NCBI RefSeq assembly: GCF_017592555.1
Contig: NZ_JAGFNS010000039.1
Span: 1-64,000 of the forward strand
Length of the DNA: 64,000 nt
Source: Actinoplanes flavus
GTDB lineage: Bacteria > Actinomycetota > Actinomycetes > Mycobacteriales > Micromonosporaceae
Direction of reading: 5' to 3'
Shown here: one piece after another, positions 43,476 to 51,835 of the stretch
Layout: each line of letters starts with the position of its first letter
Position numbering within the stretch: the first letter of the stretch is position 1
Program-made: the position numbers and the translations under genes
Notes under the pieces: model-generated
What the model was told of the DNA's origin: nothing
The model's database searches: none
The model's input: only the letters and a program-made list of their open reading frames with translations

Positions 43476-43505
43476 ATCGGCGGCGCCCCCGCGGACGCCG
43501 CCGAT
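43476..43505 (-). terminator. Terminator after the 91-aa membrane protein gene
   Basis: A perfect 10-bp stem ATCGGCGGCG/CGCCGCCGAT with a 10-base loop, just beyond the stop codon at 43512. Confidence 0.7.
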
Positions 43506-43511
43506 CACGTG

Positions 43512-43787
43512 TCAGAGGGCACGCCGCCGGTAGCCGGCGGCCCGCGCCTCCTTCTCGGTACAGAAGTAGTCGTCGACGAAGAAGTGCACCGTGTATCCCG
43601 GATCACCCGGAACCCAGTAGCTGTAGGCCGATGCGAAGGTGGTGGCGATGATCGGCCGCCCGCCGCACTTCACGACGTAGAGGGGGTAGCGGGCGAACGG
43701 GGCGATGCCGGGGAGGAAGCACGCGACGGTGTAGACGGCCAGCAGCCCCACGGCCACCCACCGCCGACGGAACCGTCGCGTGCTCAT
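43512..43787 (-). CDS. Small exported or membrane-anchored protein of unknown function
   Basis: A 91-aa product with a basic N-terminus (STRRFRRRW), one hydrophobic segment (VAVGLLAVYTVACFLPGIAPF) and an aromatic-rich external part with two cysteines (VKCGGRP, DYFCTEKEARA) that could form one disulfide. The TVAC sequence is a poor lipobox, so a lipoprotein is unlikely. ATG at 43787 has GGAGG six bases upstream. It follows the SGNH/FnIII gene by 17 bases and is probably its operon partner; a hairpin at 43476 ends the transcript. No family is recognised. Confidence 0.7.
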   Translation of the reverse strand: MSTRRFRRRWVAVGLLAVYTVACFLPGIAPFARYPLYVVKCGGRPIIATTFASAYSYWVPGDPGYTVHFFVDDYFCTEKEARAAGYRRRAL

Positions 43788-43804
43788 GCCCGGCCTCCGC
43801 TCGC

Positions 43805-46800
43805 TCAGTGGCGGACCATGCCCCGCTGATGGACGTAGCTCAACCGCGTGGCGACGGCGCGCTGGTAGGCGCGGTGCCCGGCGGCGTTGGGATGCATGGC
43901 GCCCTCCTTGTGGGACCAGCGTGCGGTGATCTGGTTGATGTACTCGCCGTTCCTCGAACAGGCCTCGTGCCCGGCGAACTCGGTGGAGAGCTCCGTGATC
44001 ACCGGAATCGCCCCCGCCTCGGTGGCCGTCTGGCGGATGACGCCGTTCATCCGGGTGCCCAGCCTGCGGATCATCCGTCGCTCGGCGTCGTCGAGCCCGA
44101 GATCGAAGATCGCGTTGCAGTCACCCACACCCGGCGGGGTGATGAGCAGAGGATATCCAGCCACCACGATGTCCGCGCCGGGCGCCTTGGCACGGATCTC
44201 GCGGTAGGTGCTCCGCAGCGTGGCGGCCACCCCGTCGATGGTGTGGTTGAGCGCGAGCTCCCGGCCGGTGCAGGAGGACGTCGACATGACGCAGCTGGTG
44301 AGCTCGTCGGCGAAGCCCACGTCGTTGCCGCCGATCGTGAGGGTGATGAGCGTCGGGCCCGGCTGGCCGATGCTCGGGAACTGGTTCGACCGCATTTCCG
44401 GCACCACGGCACCGGTGCAGGCCAGATGCCTGGCCATCGAGGACGGGTAGTCGAGGAGCAACGGCCAGGCCAGCGGTGAGCGCAGGCATGCGCCGCCGGT
44501 CTCGTATCCGGCGCCGACACCCGCCGAGTACGAGTCGCCGAGGTGGTAGCGCCCCGAGTAGTGGACCTGTCCCCGGGTCCGGATCTCCAGCGGGGCCGAC
44601 GCCGGGCCGACCAGGTCGCCGTTGGACGGGGTGACCCGCCAGCGGTACCACTTCCCGGCCCCGAGATAGCCGCCCTTGAAGGTGGTGCCGAGGACCGGTG
44701 TGGAGATCTTGGTCCAGCCGGCGTTGGGGTTGGCGCTGATGTCGGCGTACTCGACCCAGTAGCCGGTGGCGTTGGGTGTCGCCGACCACCACAGTTCGAC
44801 CGACGAGGTGCTGGTGGCCGCCCCGCTCAGGACCGGGGCCCTGGTGAGCGTCACCGTGGCGCGGCCGGACGCCGTGTTGCTGGCCCCCGACTCGTTGCGG
44901 GCGTTGAACGCGGTCACCTTGAACTCGTAGGTGCGGCCGTTGACCAGGTTGCCGGCCGTGAAGCCGCAACACCGGGTGACCGGGATGGGCAGCTTGCGCC
45001 AGGAGCCCTTGGTGGTGGCGTCACGCTGGTACACCCAGTACCACACGTTCGGCGTGGCGCTGGCGCTCCAGGACAGCGACACCTTGCCCGCCCCGCCCGA
45101 CGCCGTCAGGTTCGACGGGGCCGTCGCGACCGCCGGCAGCGGGGTCACCGACGCGACGCCGGACGGGTTCGCCGAGACTCCCGCGACGTTGAAGGAGTAG
45201 AGCCGGAACTCGTACCGGGTGCCGTTGCCCAGGTAGCCGGCGGTGAACGTGCAGCAGGTGGTCACCGGGGACTTGAGGCGCTTCCACTTACCGCCCTTGG
45301 AGCGCATCTCCACCCAGTAGAAGACGTTGCCCGTGCTGCTGGCGGTCCACCTCAGCACGGCCTGGCCGTCCCCGGCGGTGGCCGTGAGCCCGGTCGGCGG
45401 TTGCGGGACCGGCGGCATCGGGCGTGCGGTGACCTTGTTCGAGGCGGGACTGTCGCCGGCCGAGTTGGTCGCCGTCACGTAGAACTCGTAGAGGTGGTCG
45501 TTGGTCAGGTAACCGGCGGTCATCGTGGTGCCGCTGACCGGCAGGTCGAGCTTGCGGAACGACGAGTTCGCGGTGACGTCCCGCATCCAGACGTTGTAGA
45601 GCACGCCGGCGGTGCTGCTCGCGGTCCACCGGAGCGTCGCCTTCGCGTCCCCGGCGGTGGCCGTCAGGCCGCTGGCCGGGTTGGGCAGGGCGCTGAGCAC
45701 GTTGACCCGGATGGTGCCGGAGGCCGCGCCCTCACCGGCCGAGTTGGCCGCGGTCACCTTGAACTCGTACTGCGAGCCGCCGGCCAGGTACCCGAGCGAG
45801 ATGTACGGCGTGCTCACCGGGAACTCGCTGCGGCTGAACGTGGTCTGCCCGGTCGTGACGTTGCGCCAGTAGGCGTAGTAATAGAGGTTGGGCGCGGGTG
45901 GCGTCCACGTCAGGTCGACGTTGCCGGGGCCGGAGGAGACGCCCTGGAGGCCGGTCGGCGCCCCGGGCCGCTGCACCGTGGCGGTCGCCGCCGCGGTCGC
46001 CGACACCGGCCCGGAGCCGGCCCCGATCGGGCTGACCGCGAGAACCCGGTAGTGGTAGGTGTGCCCGAAGGTGAGGTACCCGGCGGTCATCGAGCAGCAC
46101 TCGGTCACCGGCAGGGCCAGCTGCCTGAAGTCGGTCTCGCCGGCGCTCACGTCCTTCGTCTGGACGTAGTACCAGAGTTCCGGGCCGGCCGAGTTCCAGG
46201 CGAGTTGAATGTCGCCGTTCGCCAGGGAGGTCGCGGTGAGCCCGGTGACCTGCACCGGCGGCGGTGGCAGGGGCTTGACCGTGGCCGCGTTCGAGAATCC
46301 GGACTCGCCGCCACCACCGTCGATGGCCGCCACCCGGAACTCGTAGGTGTCGCCGTTGGTGAGGAATCCGGCCCGCATCGTGCAGCAGGTGACGACCGGC
46401 TCCGCCAGCCGGGTGAAGGTGGGCTCCTCGTCCGTGACGTTGCGCATCTCGACGACGTACCAGACGTTCGGGTTGTCTCCGCCGGTCCAGGTCAGGTCCG
46501 CCACGCCGTCTCCGGCCCGGACGGTCAGGCCGCTCGGGGCGGACGGCGGGGCGAGCGTGGCGGTGGCCGTGACGACCGGGCTGGTCTCGCTCTCGCCGAG
46601 CCGGTTCACCGCCCCGATCTTGTACTCGTACTCGTGGTTCGGCACCAGATAGCCGGCGGTCATCTCGGAGCCGGTGGTGACCGGGAGCTCGAGGCGGGTG
46701 AACTCGGGTTCCTCCGCGGTGACGTCACGCTGGTAGACGTAGAACCAGTCGTCCTCGGCCGCGTGGTCCCAGTTCAGCTTGATCGTGCCGTCGCTGACCG

Positions 46801-48523
46801 GGCCGGCGGTCACGCCGCTCGGAACGTCGGGGACTTCGAGGGCGACGTCGACGCGGGCGGTCTCCGACGTGTCGGACTCCCCGGCGGTGTTGGACGCCGT
46901 CACGGCGAACTCGTACTGGTGGGCGTCGTCGAGCGCCTCGACGGCGACCTCGGTCTGCCCGGCCTCGACCGTCTCCACCGGCAGCAGGGCGGTCTCCCCG
47001 GCGGTGATGTCACGCATCGCGACGTCGTACTCCTCGGCCCCGGCCACCGGTTCCCAGGAGACGGTCGCCGTACCGACCTTGTCGGCCTCGGCGCTGACCT
47101 CCTCGGGGGCCGGCGGCTCCAGCACCCGCACCGGCGTGGTGATCACCGCGCTGGCGGCGCCCTCGCCCTCGGCGTTGGCCGCGGTCACCTTGAACTCGTA
47201 GGTGTGCTGGTCGATCAGGCGGTCCGGGGTCAGGCTGGTCCCGGTGACGGCGGAGACCTCCCGGGCGAAGTGGGTCTGACCGGCCGTGAGGTCACGCCGG
47301 TACACCCAGTAGTTCAGATCCGATCCGGACGGCGCCGTCCAGCCGAGGGTGACGGCACCCTCCGAGTCGGCGGTCGCGGCCAGGCCGGTGGGGGCGCCCG
47401 GCACGTCGCCGGGGGCCGGGCGGGGCCAGTCCACCTCGACGAAGCGCGGGCGCCCGTTGCGGACGTCGGCGTACACGTCGTCGCGCTGGAGGGCGCCGAC
47501 GGCGTACGACACCAGCAGTTTGCCGGAGCGGGCCAGGTCCGGGTGCAGGCGCGCGCCGGAGACGTGGAGCAGCTTCTCGCCGGCCGTCGGCTCCGGTGAC
47601 CGGTGCAGCGGGACGGGGCCGGTGAACGGCCCGGTCGGTGACGGCGCGGTGTAGGCCACGAGCCACGGGTCGAACGGCAGGTGGCTGTCCTTGGCGACCA
47701 GGATGTACTGGTCGCCGCGGTGGATCGTGCCGAAGGCCGACTGGACGCCGCTGAGCAGCCGCACCGACGTCGACTCCTGGGCGGACCATCCGGAGCCGGT
47801 CCAGTACTGCCACGCGCCGCCGATGTTCCCGGCCGGCACCCGGGCGAGGTGCGCGAACTGGATGTCGTCGGTGTCGTCGCCCTCGGTGCCGTAGATGTAG
47901 GTGTGGTCGCCGTCGGTCAGGATCGACGCGCCCCAGGCGATGGTGGCGCCCTGCGTCAGCGGGTCGACCGAGGTCACGCCGAGGTCCGGCAGCGAGAAGG
48001 TGACCAGGGCGGCGCCGACGTGCTCGAAGTCCAGCGGCCCCTCTCCGGTCTTCTTCTTCCGTTGGTAGACGGCCTTGACGGTGTCGCCTTCCACCACCGC
48101 GTCGCCGATCCGGTAGAACTCGTCCTCGGCGGGAGCCTCGATCAGGGCCTCCGGGGCGCCGGCGACGCCGCCGGTGAGCGTGTCCACGAGGCTCGAACCG
48201 TCCTGCACCACGACCGAGTTCCTGACGAGCGGTGTCTCGGCCGGGACCGACCAGTCCTCGGCGACCGGCCCGATCACCGTGTCGGAGAACAGCCAGACGA
48301 TCCGGCCGTCCGGGAGGAGCACCGAGGCCGTCCCGTCACCGGCGGCCCACTTCTCGTCGCCGGCCGAGTAGCCGGCGAACATGGCCTCCACCGCGGAGCC
48401 GGACATGCCGCCCGCCGGCGGGGCGGCGAGCGCTGTCTCGGCTCGCGTGGCCGTCACCGCGGTGACTGCCAGAAGAGTGAGGACGAAACCCCTGCTCAGC
48501 GCACGTAATCCAGGTAAGTACAC
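43805..48523 (-). CDS. Secreted propeller-like domain, ten FnIII repeats and SGNH hydrolase
   Basis: A 1572-aa extracellular protein. Order: signal peptide (FVLTLLAVTAVTATRAETALA); a DUF5005/DUF4185-like domain to about residue 385, paralogous to that at 36962; ten FnIII modules (about 388-1320), four of which (4, 5, 8, 9) carry a Cys-Cys pair in PVVTCCTMRAG-type segments; and an SGNH/GDSL esterase domain (about 1326-1572) with the nucleophile near Ser1331 in GDSYSAG, the oxyanion GGND and His in MHPNAAGH. The Asp usually three residues before that His is Gly, so a Ser-His dyad as in some Streptomyces esterases is likely. Six cysteines in this last domain fit three disulfides. GTG at 48523 follows GGGGGA. 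It probably deacylates a polysaccharide or lipid outside the cell. Confidence 0.85.
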   Translation of the reverse strand: MYLPGLRALSRGFVLTLLAVTAVTATRAETALAAPPAGGMSGSAVEAMFAGYSAGDEKWAAGDGTASVLLPDGRIVWLFSDTVIGPVAEDWSVPAETPLVRNSVVVQDGSSLVDTLTGGVAGAPEALIEAPAEDEFYRIGDAVVEGDTVKAVYQRKKKTGEGPLDFEHVGAALVTFSLPDLGVTSVDPLTQGATIAWGASILTDGDHTYIYGTEGDDTDDIQFAHLARVPAGNIGGAWQYWTGSGWSAQESTSVRLLSGVQSAFGTIHRGDQYILVAKDSHLPFDPWLVAYTAPSPTGPFTGPVPLHRSPEPTAGEKLLHVSGARLHPDLARSGKLLVSYAVGALQRDDVYADVRNGRPRFVEVDWPRPAPGDVPGAPTGLAATADSEGAVTLGWTAPSGSDLNYWVYRRDLTAGQTHFAREVSAVTGTSLTPDRLIDQHTYEFKVTAANAEGEGAASAVITTPVRVLEPPAPEEVSAEADKVGTATVSWEPVAGAEEYDVAMRDITAGETALLPVETVEAGQTEVAVEALDDAHQYEFAVTASNTAGESDTSETARVDVALEVPDVPSGVTAGPVSDGTIKLNWDHAAEDDWFYVYQRDVTAEEPEFTRLELPVTTGSEMTAGYLVPNHEYEYKIGAVNRLGESETSPVVTATATLAPPSAPSGLTVRAGDGVADLTWTGGDNPNVWYVVEMRNVTDEEPTFTRLAEPVVTCCTMRAGFLTNGDTYEFRVAAIDGGGGESGFSNAATVKPLPPPPVQVTGLTATSLANGDIQLAWNSAGPELWYYVQTKDVSAGETDFRQLALPVTECCSMTAGYLTFGHTYHYRVLAVSPIGAGSGPVSATAAATATVQRPGAPTGLQGVSSGPGNVDLTWTPPAPNLYYYAYWRNVTTGQTTFSRSEFPVSTPYISLGYLAGGSQYEFKVTAANSAGEGAASGTIRVNVLSALPNPASGLTATAGDAKATLRWTASSTAGVLYNVWMRDVTANSSFRKLDLPVSGTTMTAGYLTNDHLYEFYVTATNSAGDSPASNKVTARPMPPVPQPPTGLTATAGDGQAVLRWTASSTGNVFYWVEMRSKGGKWKRLKSPVTTCCTFTAGYLGNGTRYEFRLYSFNVAGVSANPSGVASVTPLPAVATAPSNLTASGGAGKVSLSWSASATPNVWYWVYQRDATTKGSWRKLPIPVTRCCGFTAGNLVNGRTYEFKVTAFNARNESGASNTASGRATVTLTRAPVLSGAATSTSSVELWWSATPNATGYWVEYADISANPNAGWTKISTPVLGTTFKGGYLGAGKWYRWRVTPSNGDLVGPASAPLEIRTRGQVHYSGRYHLGDSYSAGVGAGYETGGACLRSPLAWPLLLDYPSSMARHLACTGAVVPEMRSNQFPSIGQPGPTLITLTIGGNDVGFADELTSCVMSTSSCTGRELALNHTIDGVAATLRSTYREIRAKAPGADIVVAGYPLLITPPGVGDCNAIFDLGLDDAERRMIRRLGTRMNGVIRQTATEAGAIPVITELSTEFAGHEACSRNGEYINQITARWSHKEGAMHPNAAGHRAYQRAVATRLSYVHQRGMVRH

Positions 48524-48538
48524 AGATGTCCCCCGTGA

Positions 48539-48650
48539 TGATCATCAATGGTTGCCAAGACTGTGCACGAGAAGCGGGCCACGAAGAAGGGGCGCGCACG
48601 AAGTGACGCCAATGGATCAACGTCATCATTGATCATCGATGTCGTGATCA
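48539..48650. promoter_or_regulatory. Cluster of three TGATCA palindromes between divergent genes
   Basis: TGATCA at 48539, 48630 and 48645 within an AT-rich part of the 302-base gap between the SGNH/FnIII gene and the nucleotide-sugar dehydrogenase gene. The centre reads CATTGATCATCGATG. It could serve both directions. Nothing else is recognised in this gap. Confidence 0.5.
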
Positions 48651-48825
48651 TGGCCGTCACCGATCAAAACGGGCGGCTTCCTCACCTTCGAATCGGCGCC
48701 TCCGATGAGGGAACGCATCCGTCCGGGCCGGACCGACCGGAGGCTAGACCTGAGAGTGACTCACCAGTAACCTGCACGAGCCGACACAGCGCCGAAACAA
48801 CGGCGCCTGGCGATTGTGAGGCGAA

Positions 48826-50031
48826 ATGACCGATTCCCCGAACGCCCCGAGCGTGGACGTCTGCGTGGTCGGCGGCTGTGGCCGGGTGGGCCTGCCGCTG
48901 GGCATCGCACTCGCCTCACGAGGGCTGTCCGTGCTGCTGTACGACATCGACGCGGCCGCCGTGGACCGGGTCAACTCGGGCGTCATGCCGTTCGACGAGG
49001 AGGGCGCCGCCGAGCCCCTCGCCGAGGCGCTCGCGGCCGGCCGGCTGCGCGCCAGCACCGCGCCGGAGAGCGTGGGGCGCGCCGAAGCCCTGGTCGTCGT
49101 GGTCGGCACCCCCGTCGACGAGCACCTCAACCCGGACCTGGGCGCGGTTCCGCGGGCCATCGAGCGCTGCGTCGAGCACCTGCACGACGGCCAGCTGATC
49201 GTCCTGCGCAGCACCGTCTACCCGGGCGTGACGGCCCTGACCGAGAAGCTGCTGAACAGCCGCGGCCTCACCGTCGACGTGGCGTTCTGCCCGGAGCGGA
49301 TCGCCGAGGGCCGGGCCATGACCGAGCTCTTCACGCTGCCGCAGATCGTCGCCGCGCGTACCCCTCAGGCTCTCGACCGTGCCGAGAAGCTCTTCCGGCA
49401 CCTGACCGACTCGATCGTCCTGCTCGAACCCGAGGAGGCCGAGCTGGCGAAGCTGTTCACCAACACCTGGCGGTACCTCAAGTTCGCGGCCGCCAACCAG
49501 TTCTGGATGATGGCGAACGACTTCGGCCTCGACTTCGCCCGGATCCGGCACGCCGTGTCGTTCGACTACCCGCGCGCGGCCGACCTGCCGATGCCGGGCT
49601 TCGCCGCCGGGCCGTGCCTGCTCAAGGACACCATGCAGCTGGCCGCGTTCAACCGGAACAACTTCGTGCTCGGCCACTCGGCGATGCTGATCAACGAGGG
49701 TCTGCCGCTCTACCTGGTGTCGCGGCTGGAGGACCGGTTCGACCTCAGCGAGCTGAGCGTCGGCATCCTCGGCATGGCGTTCAAGGGCGGCAGCGACGAC
49801 TCGCGCGACAGCCTGGCCTACAAGCTGCGGAAGATCCTCACGCTGAAGGCGCGGGAGACCCTCTGCACCGATCCGTACGTGCGTGACGACCGTTTCCTGC
49901 CGCTCGACGACGTCCTCAAGCGCGCCGACCTGCTGGTGATCGCCTCGCCGCACCCGGACTACCGGCAGCTGGACACCGAGAAACCGGTCATCGACATGTG
50001 GGGCCTAACCGGACAGGGGGTGCTGGTGTGA
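48826..50031 (+). CDS. UDP-glucose/GDP-mannose dehydrogenase-family enzyme
   Basis: Oxidises a nucleotide sugar twice with NAD+ to a uronic acid, a precursor for surface polysaccharide. The 401-aa cytosolic protein shows the N-terminal NAD motif VVGGCGRVGLPLG, VVVGTPVDEHLNPDL, the Pro-Glu loop FCPERIAEG, helix-domain FTNTWRYLKFAAANQF, the catalytic Cys in AGPCLLKDT and the C-terminal GMAFKGGSDDSRDS. The sequence cannot distinguish UDP-glucose, UDP-HexNAc or GDP-mannose; similarity in the PERI/CLLKD motifs leans to the UDP-HexNAc branch. ATG at 48826 has GTGAGGCG upstream. It leads a four-gene operon whose members overlap, all for glycan synthesis and export. Confidence 0.9.
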   Translation: MTDSPNAPSVDVCVVGGCGRVGLPLGIALASRGLSVLLYDIDAAAVDRVNSGVMPFDEEGAAEPLAEALAAGRLRASTAPESVGRAEALVVVVGTPVDEHLNPDLGAVPRAIERCVEHLHDGQLIVLRSTVYPGVTALTEKLLNSRGLTVDVAFCPERIAEGRAMTELFTLPQIVAARTPQALDRAEKLFRHLTDSIVLLEPEEAELAKLFTNTWRYLKFAAANQFWMMANDFGLDFARIRHAVSFDYPRAADLPMPGFAAGPCLLKDTMQLAAFNRNNFVLGHSAMLINEGLPLYLVSRLEDRFDLSELSVGILGMAFKGGSDDSRDSLAYKLRKILTLKARETLCTDPYVRDDRFLPLDDVLKRADLLVIASPHPDYRQLDTEKPVIDMWGLTGQGVLV

Positions 50032-50816
50032 CGCCACGGGTCTCCGTCGTCATCCCGGTCTACAACGAGGGGCCGGAGGTGGTCCGCCACCTGGAGCGGA
50101 TCCTGCGGGAGGTGCTGCTGCCGGCCGAGATCCTGGTCGTGCACGACATGCCCGAGGACACCACGGTGCCGTACGTCGAGGAGCTGGCCCGGACCGATCC
50201 GCGGGTGCGGGCCGTGCTGAACACGTACGGCCGGGGCCCGGCCAACGCCATCCGGTTCGGCATCGACGCGGCACGCGCGCCGGTGGCGGTCGTGACGATG
50301 GCCGACGGCTGCGACGACCCCCGGCAGATCGACGACCTGGCCCGGCTGGTCGACCGCGGCGTGGTGGTCGCGGCGGCGTCCCGCTACATGCCCGGCGGCC
50401 AGCAGGTGGGCGGTCCGCGGTTCAAGCGGATGGCGTCGCGGTGGGCCGGCAAGACGCTGAGCATGTTCGCCCGGGTCGGCACCCGGGACGCCACGAACAG
50501 CTTCAAGGCGTACGACACCGACTTCGTCCGCGAGGTCGGCATCGAGTCGAACACCGGTTTCGAGATCGGCATCGAGCTGACCGCCAAGGCGACCCGCCTG
50601 CGCCGCCCGGTGGCCGAGATCCCGACGATCTGGCTCGACCGGCAGCTCGGCGAGTCGCACTTCGACGTGGGCCGGTTCATGCCGAGCTACCTGCGCTGGT
50701 ATTTTTTCGCGTTCGGCCGGCGTGTGTCGGACGAGCAGATGGCCGCCCGCTGGGCGGAGAAGAGGCCCGCCGCCAGCTTGGCGGCGGCTCGTGACAGGGA
50801 GGACACGCCCGCATGA
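50028..50816 (+). CDS. GT2-family glycosyltransferase
   Basis: A 262-aa GT-A-fold transferase related to dolichol-phosphate-mannose-synthase-like enzymes: VSVVIPVYNEG at the N-terminus, the donor-binding MADGCDDP region, GTRDATNSFKAYD and the C-terminal LGESHFDVG. No transmembrane segment is seen, so it is probably peripheral. It likely builds a polyprenyl-linked sugar or adds a residue to a growing glycan, using the product of the neighbouring genes. GTG at 50028 overlaps the preceding stop (GTGA), which sets the start; a longer reading from 49998 would run inside the dehydrogenase gene. Confidence 0.87.
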   Translation: MTPRVSVVIPVYNEGPEVVRHLERILREVLLPAEILVVHDMPEDTTVPYVEELARTDPRVRAVLNTYGRGPANAIRFGIDAARAPVAVVTMADGCDDPRQIDDLARLVDRGVVVAAASRYMPGGQQVGGPRFKRMASRWAGKTLSMFARVGTRDATNSFKAYDTDFVREVGIESNTGFEIGIELTAKATRLRRPVAEIPTIWLDRQLGESHFDVGRFMPSYLRWYFFAFGRRVSDEQMAARWAEKRPAASLAAARDREDTPA

Positions 50817-51835
50817 AGGTGCTGGTCACCGGCTCAGCCGGCTTCATCGGCGGATATCTGGTCGAGGAGTTGCTGGGCCGCGGGCACGAGGTCGTCGGGC
50901 TGGACAACTTCTCGAAGTACGGGCCGGTGTCGCACAGCTACGACGATCACCCGAACTACTCGTTCACCGAGGGTGACGCCCGGGACACCGAGCTGGTCGC
51001 GAGCCTGCTGGAGGGCTGCGACCACTTCGTCGCCGGGGCGGCCATGATCGGCGGGATCTCGTACTTCCACGCGTACGCGTACGACCTGCTCGCCACCAAC
51101 GAGCGGATCATGGCGGCCTCCTGCGACGCGGCGATCAAGGCGCACCAGGCCGGGACGCTGAAGAAGATGACGTACGTGTCGTCGTCGATGGTCTTCGAGT
51201 CCACCGACCGCTGGCCGAGCCGCGAGGGTGACCAGCACGAGGTGCCGCCGCCCAAGTCGTCCTACGGTTTCCAGAAGCTGGCCGTGGAGTACTACGCCCG
51301 CGCCGCCTGGGACCAGTACCGCCTGCCGTACACGATCGTCCGGCCGTTCAACTGCGTCGGCATCGGCGAGGGGCGGGCGCTCGGCTCCACCGAGGTGATG
51401 TCCGGCAACGTCAAGCTGGCCATGTCGCACGTCGTCCCGGACCTGGTGCAGAAGGTGCTGAAGGGTCAGGACCCGCTGCACATCCTGGGCGCCGGCGACC
51501 AGGTGCGGCACTACACCTACGGCGGGGACCTGGCCCGCGGCATCGCCACCGCGATCGAGCACGAGGCCGCCCTCAACGAGGACTTCAACCTCTCGACCGC
51601 CGAGTCGACCACCGTGCTCCAGCTGGCCGAGGTGATCTGGCGCAAGATCAACGGCCCGGACACCCCTTTCCGGTACGTCAGTGACGAGCCCTACGCGCAC
51701 GATGTCGCGATGCGCGTGCCGGACGTCGCGAAGTCCCGCGAGGTGCTCGGCTTCAGCGCCGACACCAGCCTCGACACGATGCTGGACGAGGTGATTCCGT
51801 GGATCAAGCAGGCGGTCGAGGAGGGACGGCTGTAG
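50813..51835 (+). CDS. NAD-dependent epimerase/dehydratase (extended SDR)
   Basis: A 340-aa nucleotide-sugar-modifying enzyme. It has the NAD motif TGSAGFIGG, Asp in VVGLDNFSKYG after strand beta-2 (NAD+ preference), the catalytic Ser in YVSSSMVF and YGFQK (Tyr-x-x-x-Lys), and RPFNCVGIGE. It could be a 4-epimerase, a decarboxylase acting on the uronic acid from the dehydrogenase two genes upstream, or a dehydratase; the sequence alone does not decide. ATG at 50813 overlaps the stop of the GT2 gene. Its last 37 bases overlap the start of the flippase-like gene. Confidence 0.88.
   Translation: MKVLVTGSAGFIGGYLVEELLGRGHEVVGLDNFSKYGPVSHSYDDHPNYSFTEGDARDTELVASLLEGCDHFVAGAAMIGGISYFHAYAYDLLATNERIMAASCDAAIKAHQAGTLKKMTYVSSSMVFESTDRWPSREGDQHEVPPPKSSYGFQKLAVEYYARAAWDQYRLPYTIVRPFNCVGIGEGRALGSTEVMSGNVKLAMSHVVPDLVQKVLKGQDPLHILGAGDQVRHYTYGGDLARGIATAIEHEAALNEDFNLSTAESTTVLQLAEVIWRKINGPDTPFRYVSDEPYAHDVAMRVPDVAKSREVLGFSADTSLDTMLDEVIPWIKQAVEEGRL

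Noticed and set aside
43512..43787. Lipoprotein assignment for the 91-aa protein
   Set aside because: TVAC lacks a proper lipobox context and the segment is long enough for a membrane anchor.
51818..51825. GAGGAGGG as the ribosome binding site of the flippase gene
   Set aside because: No ATG, GTG or TTG in the flippase frame follows at usable distance (the codon there is GTA); the site is part of the epimerase's last codons.
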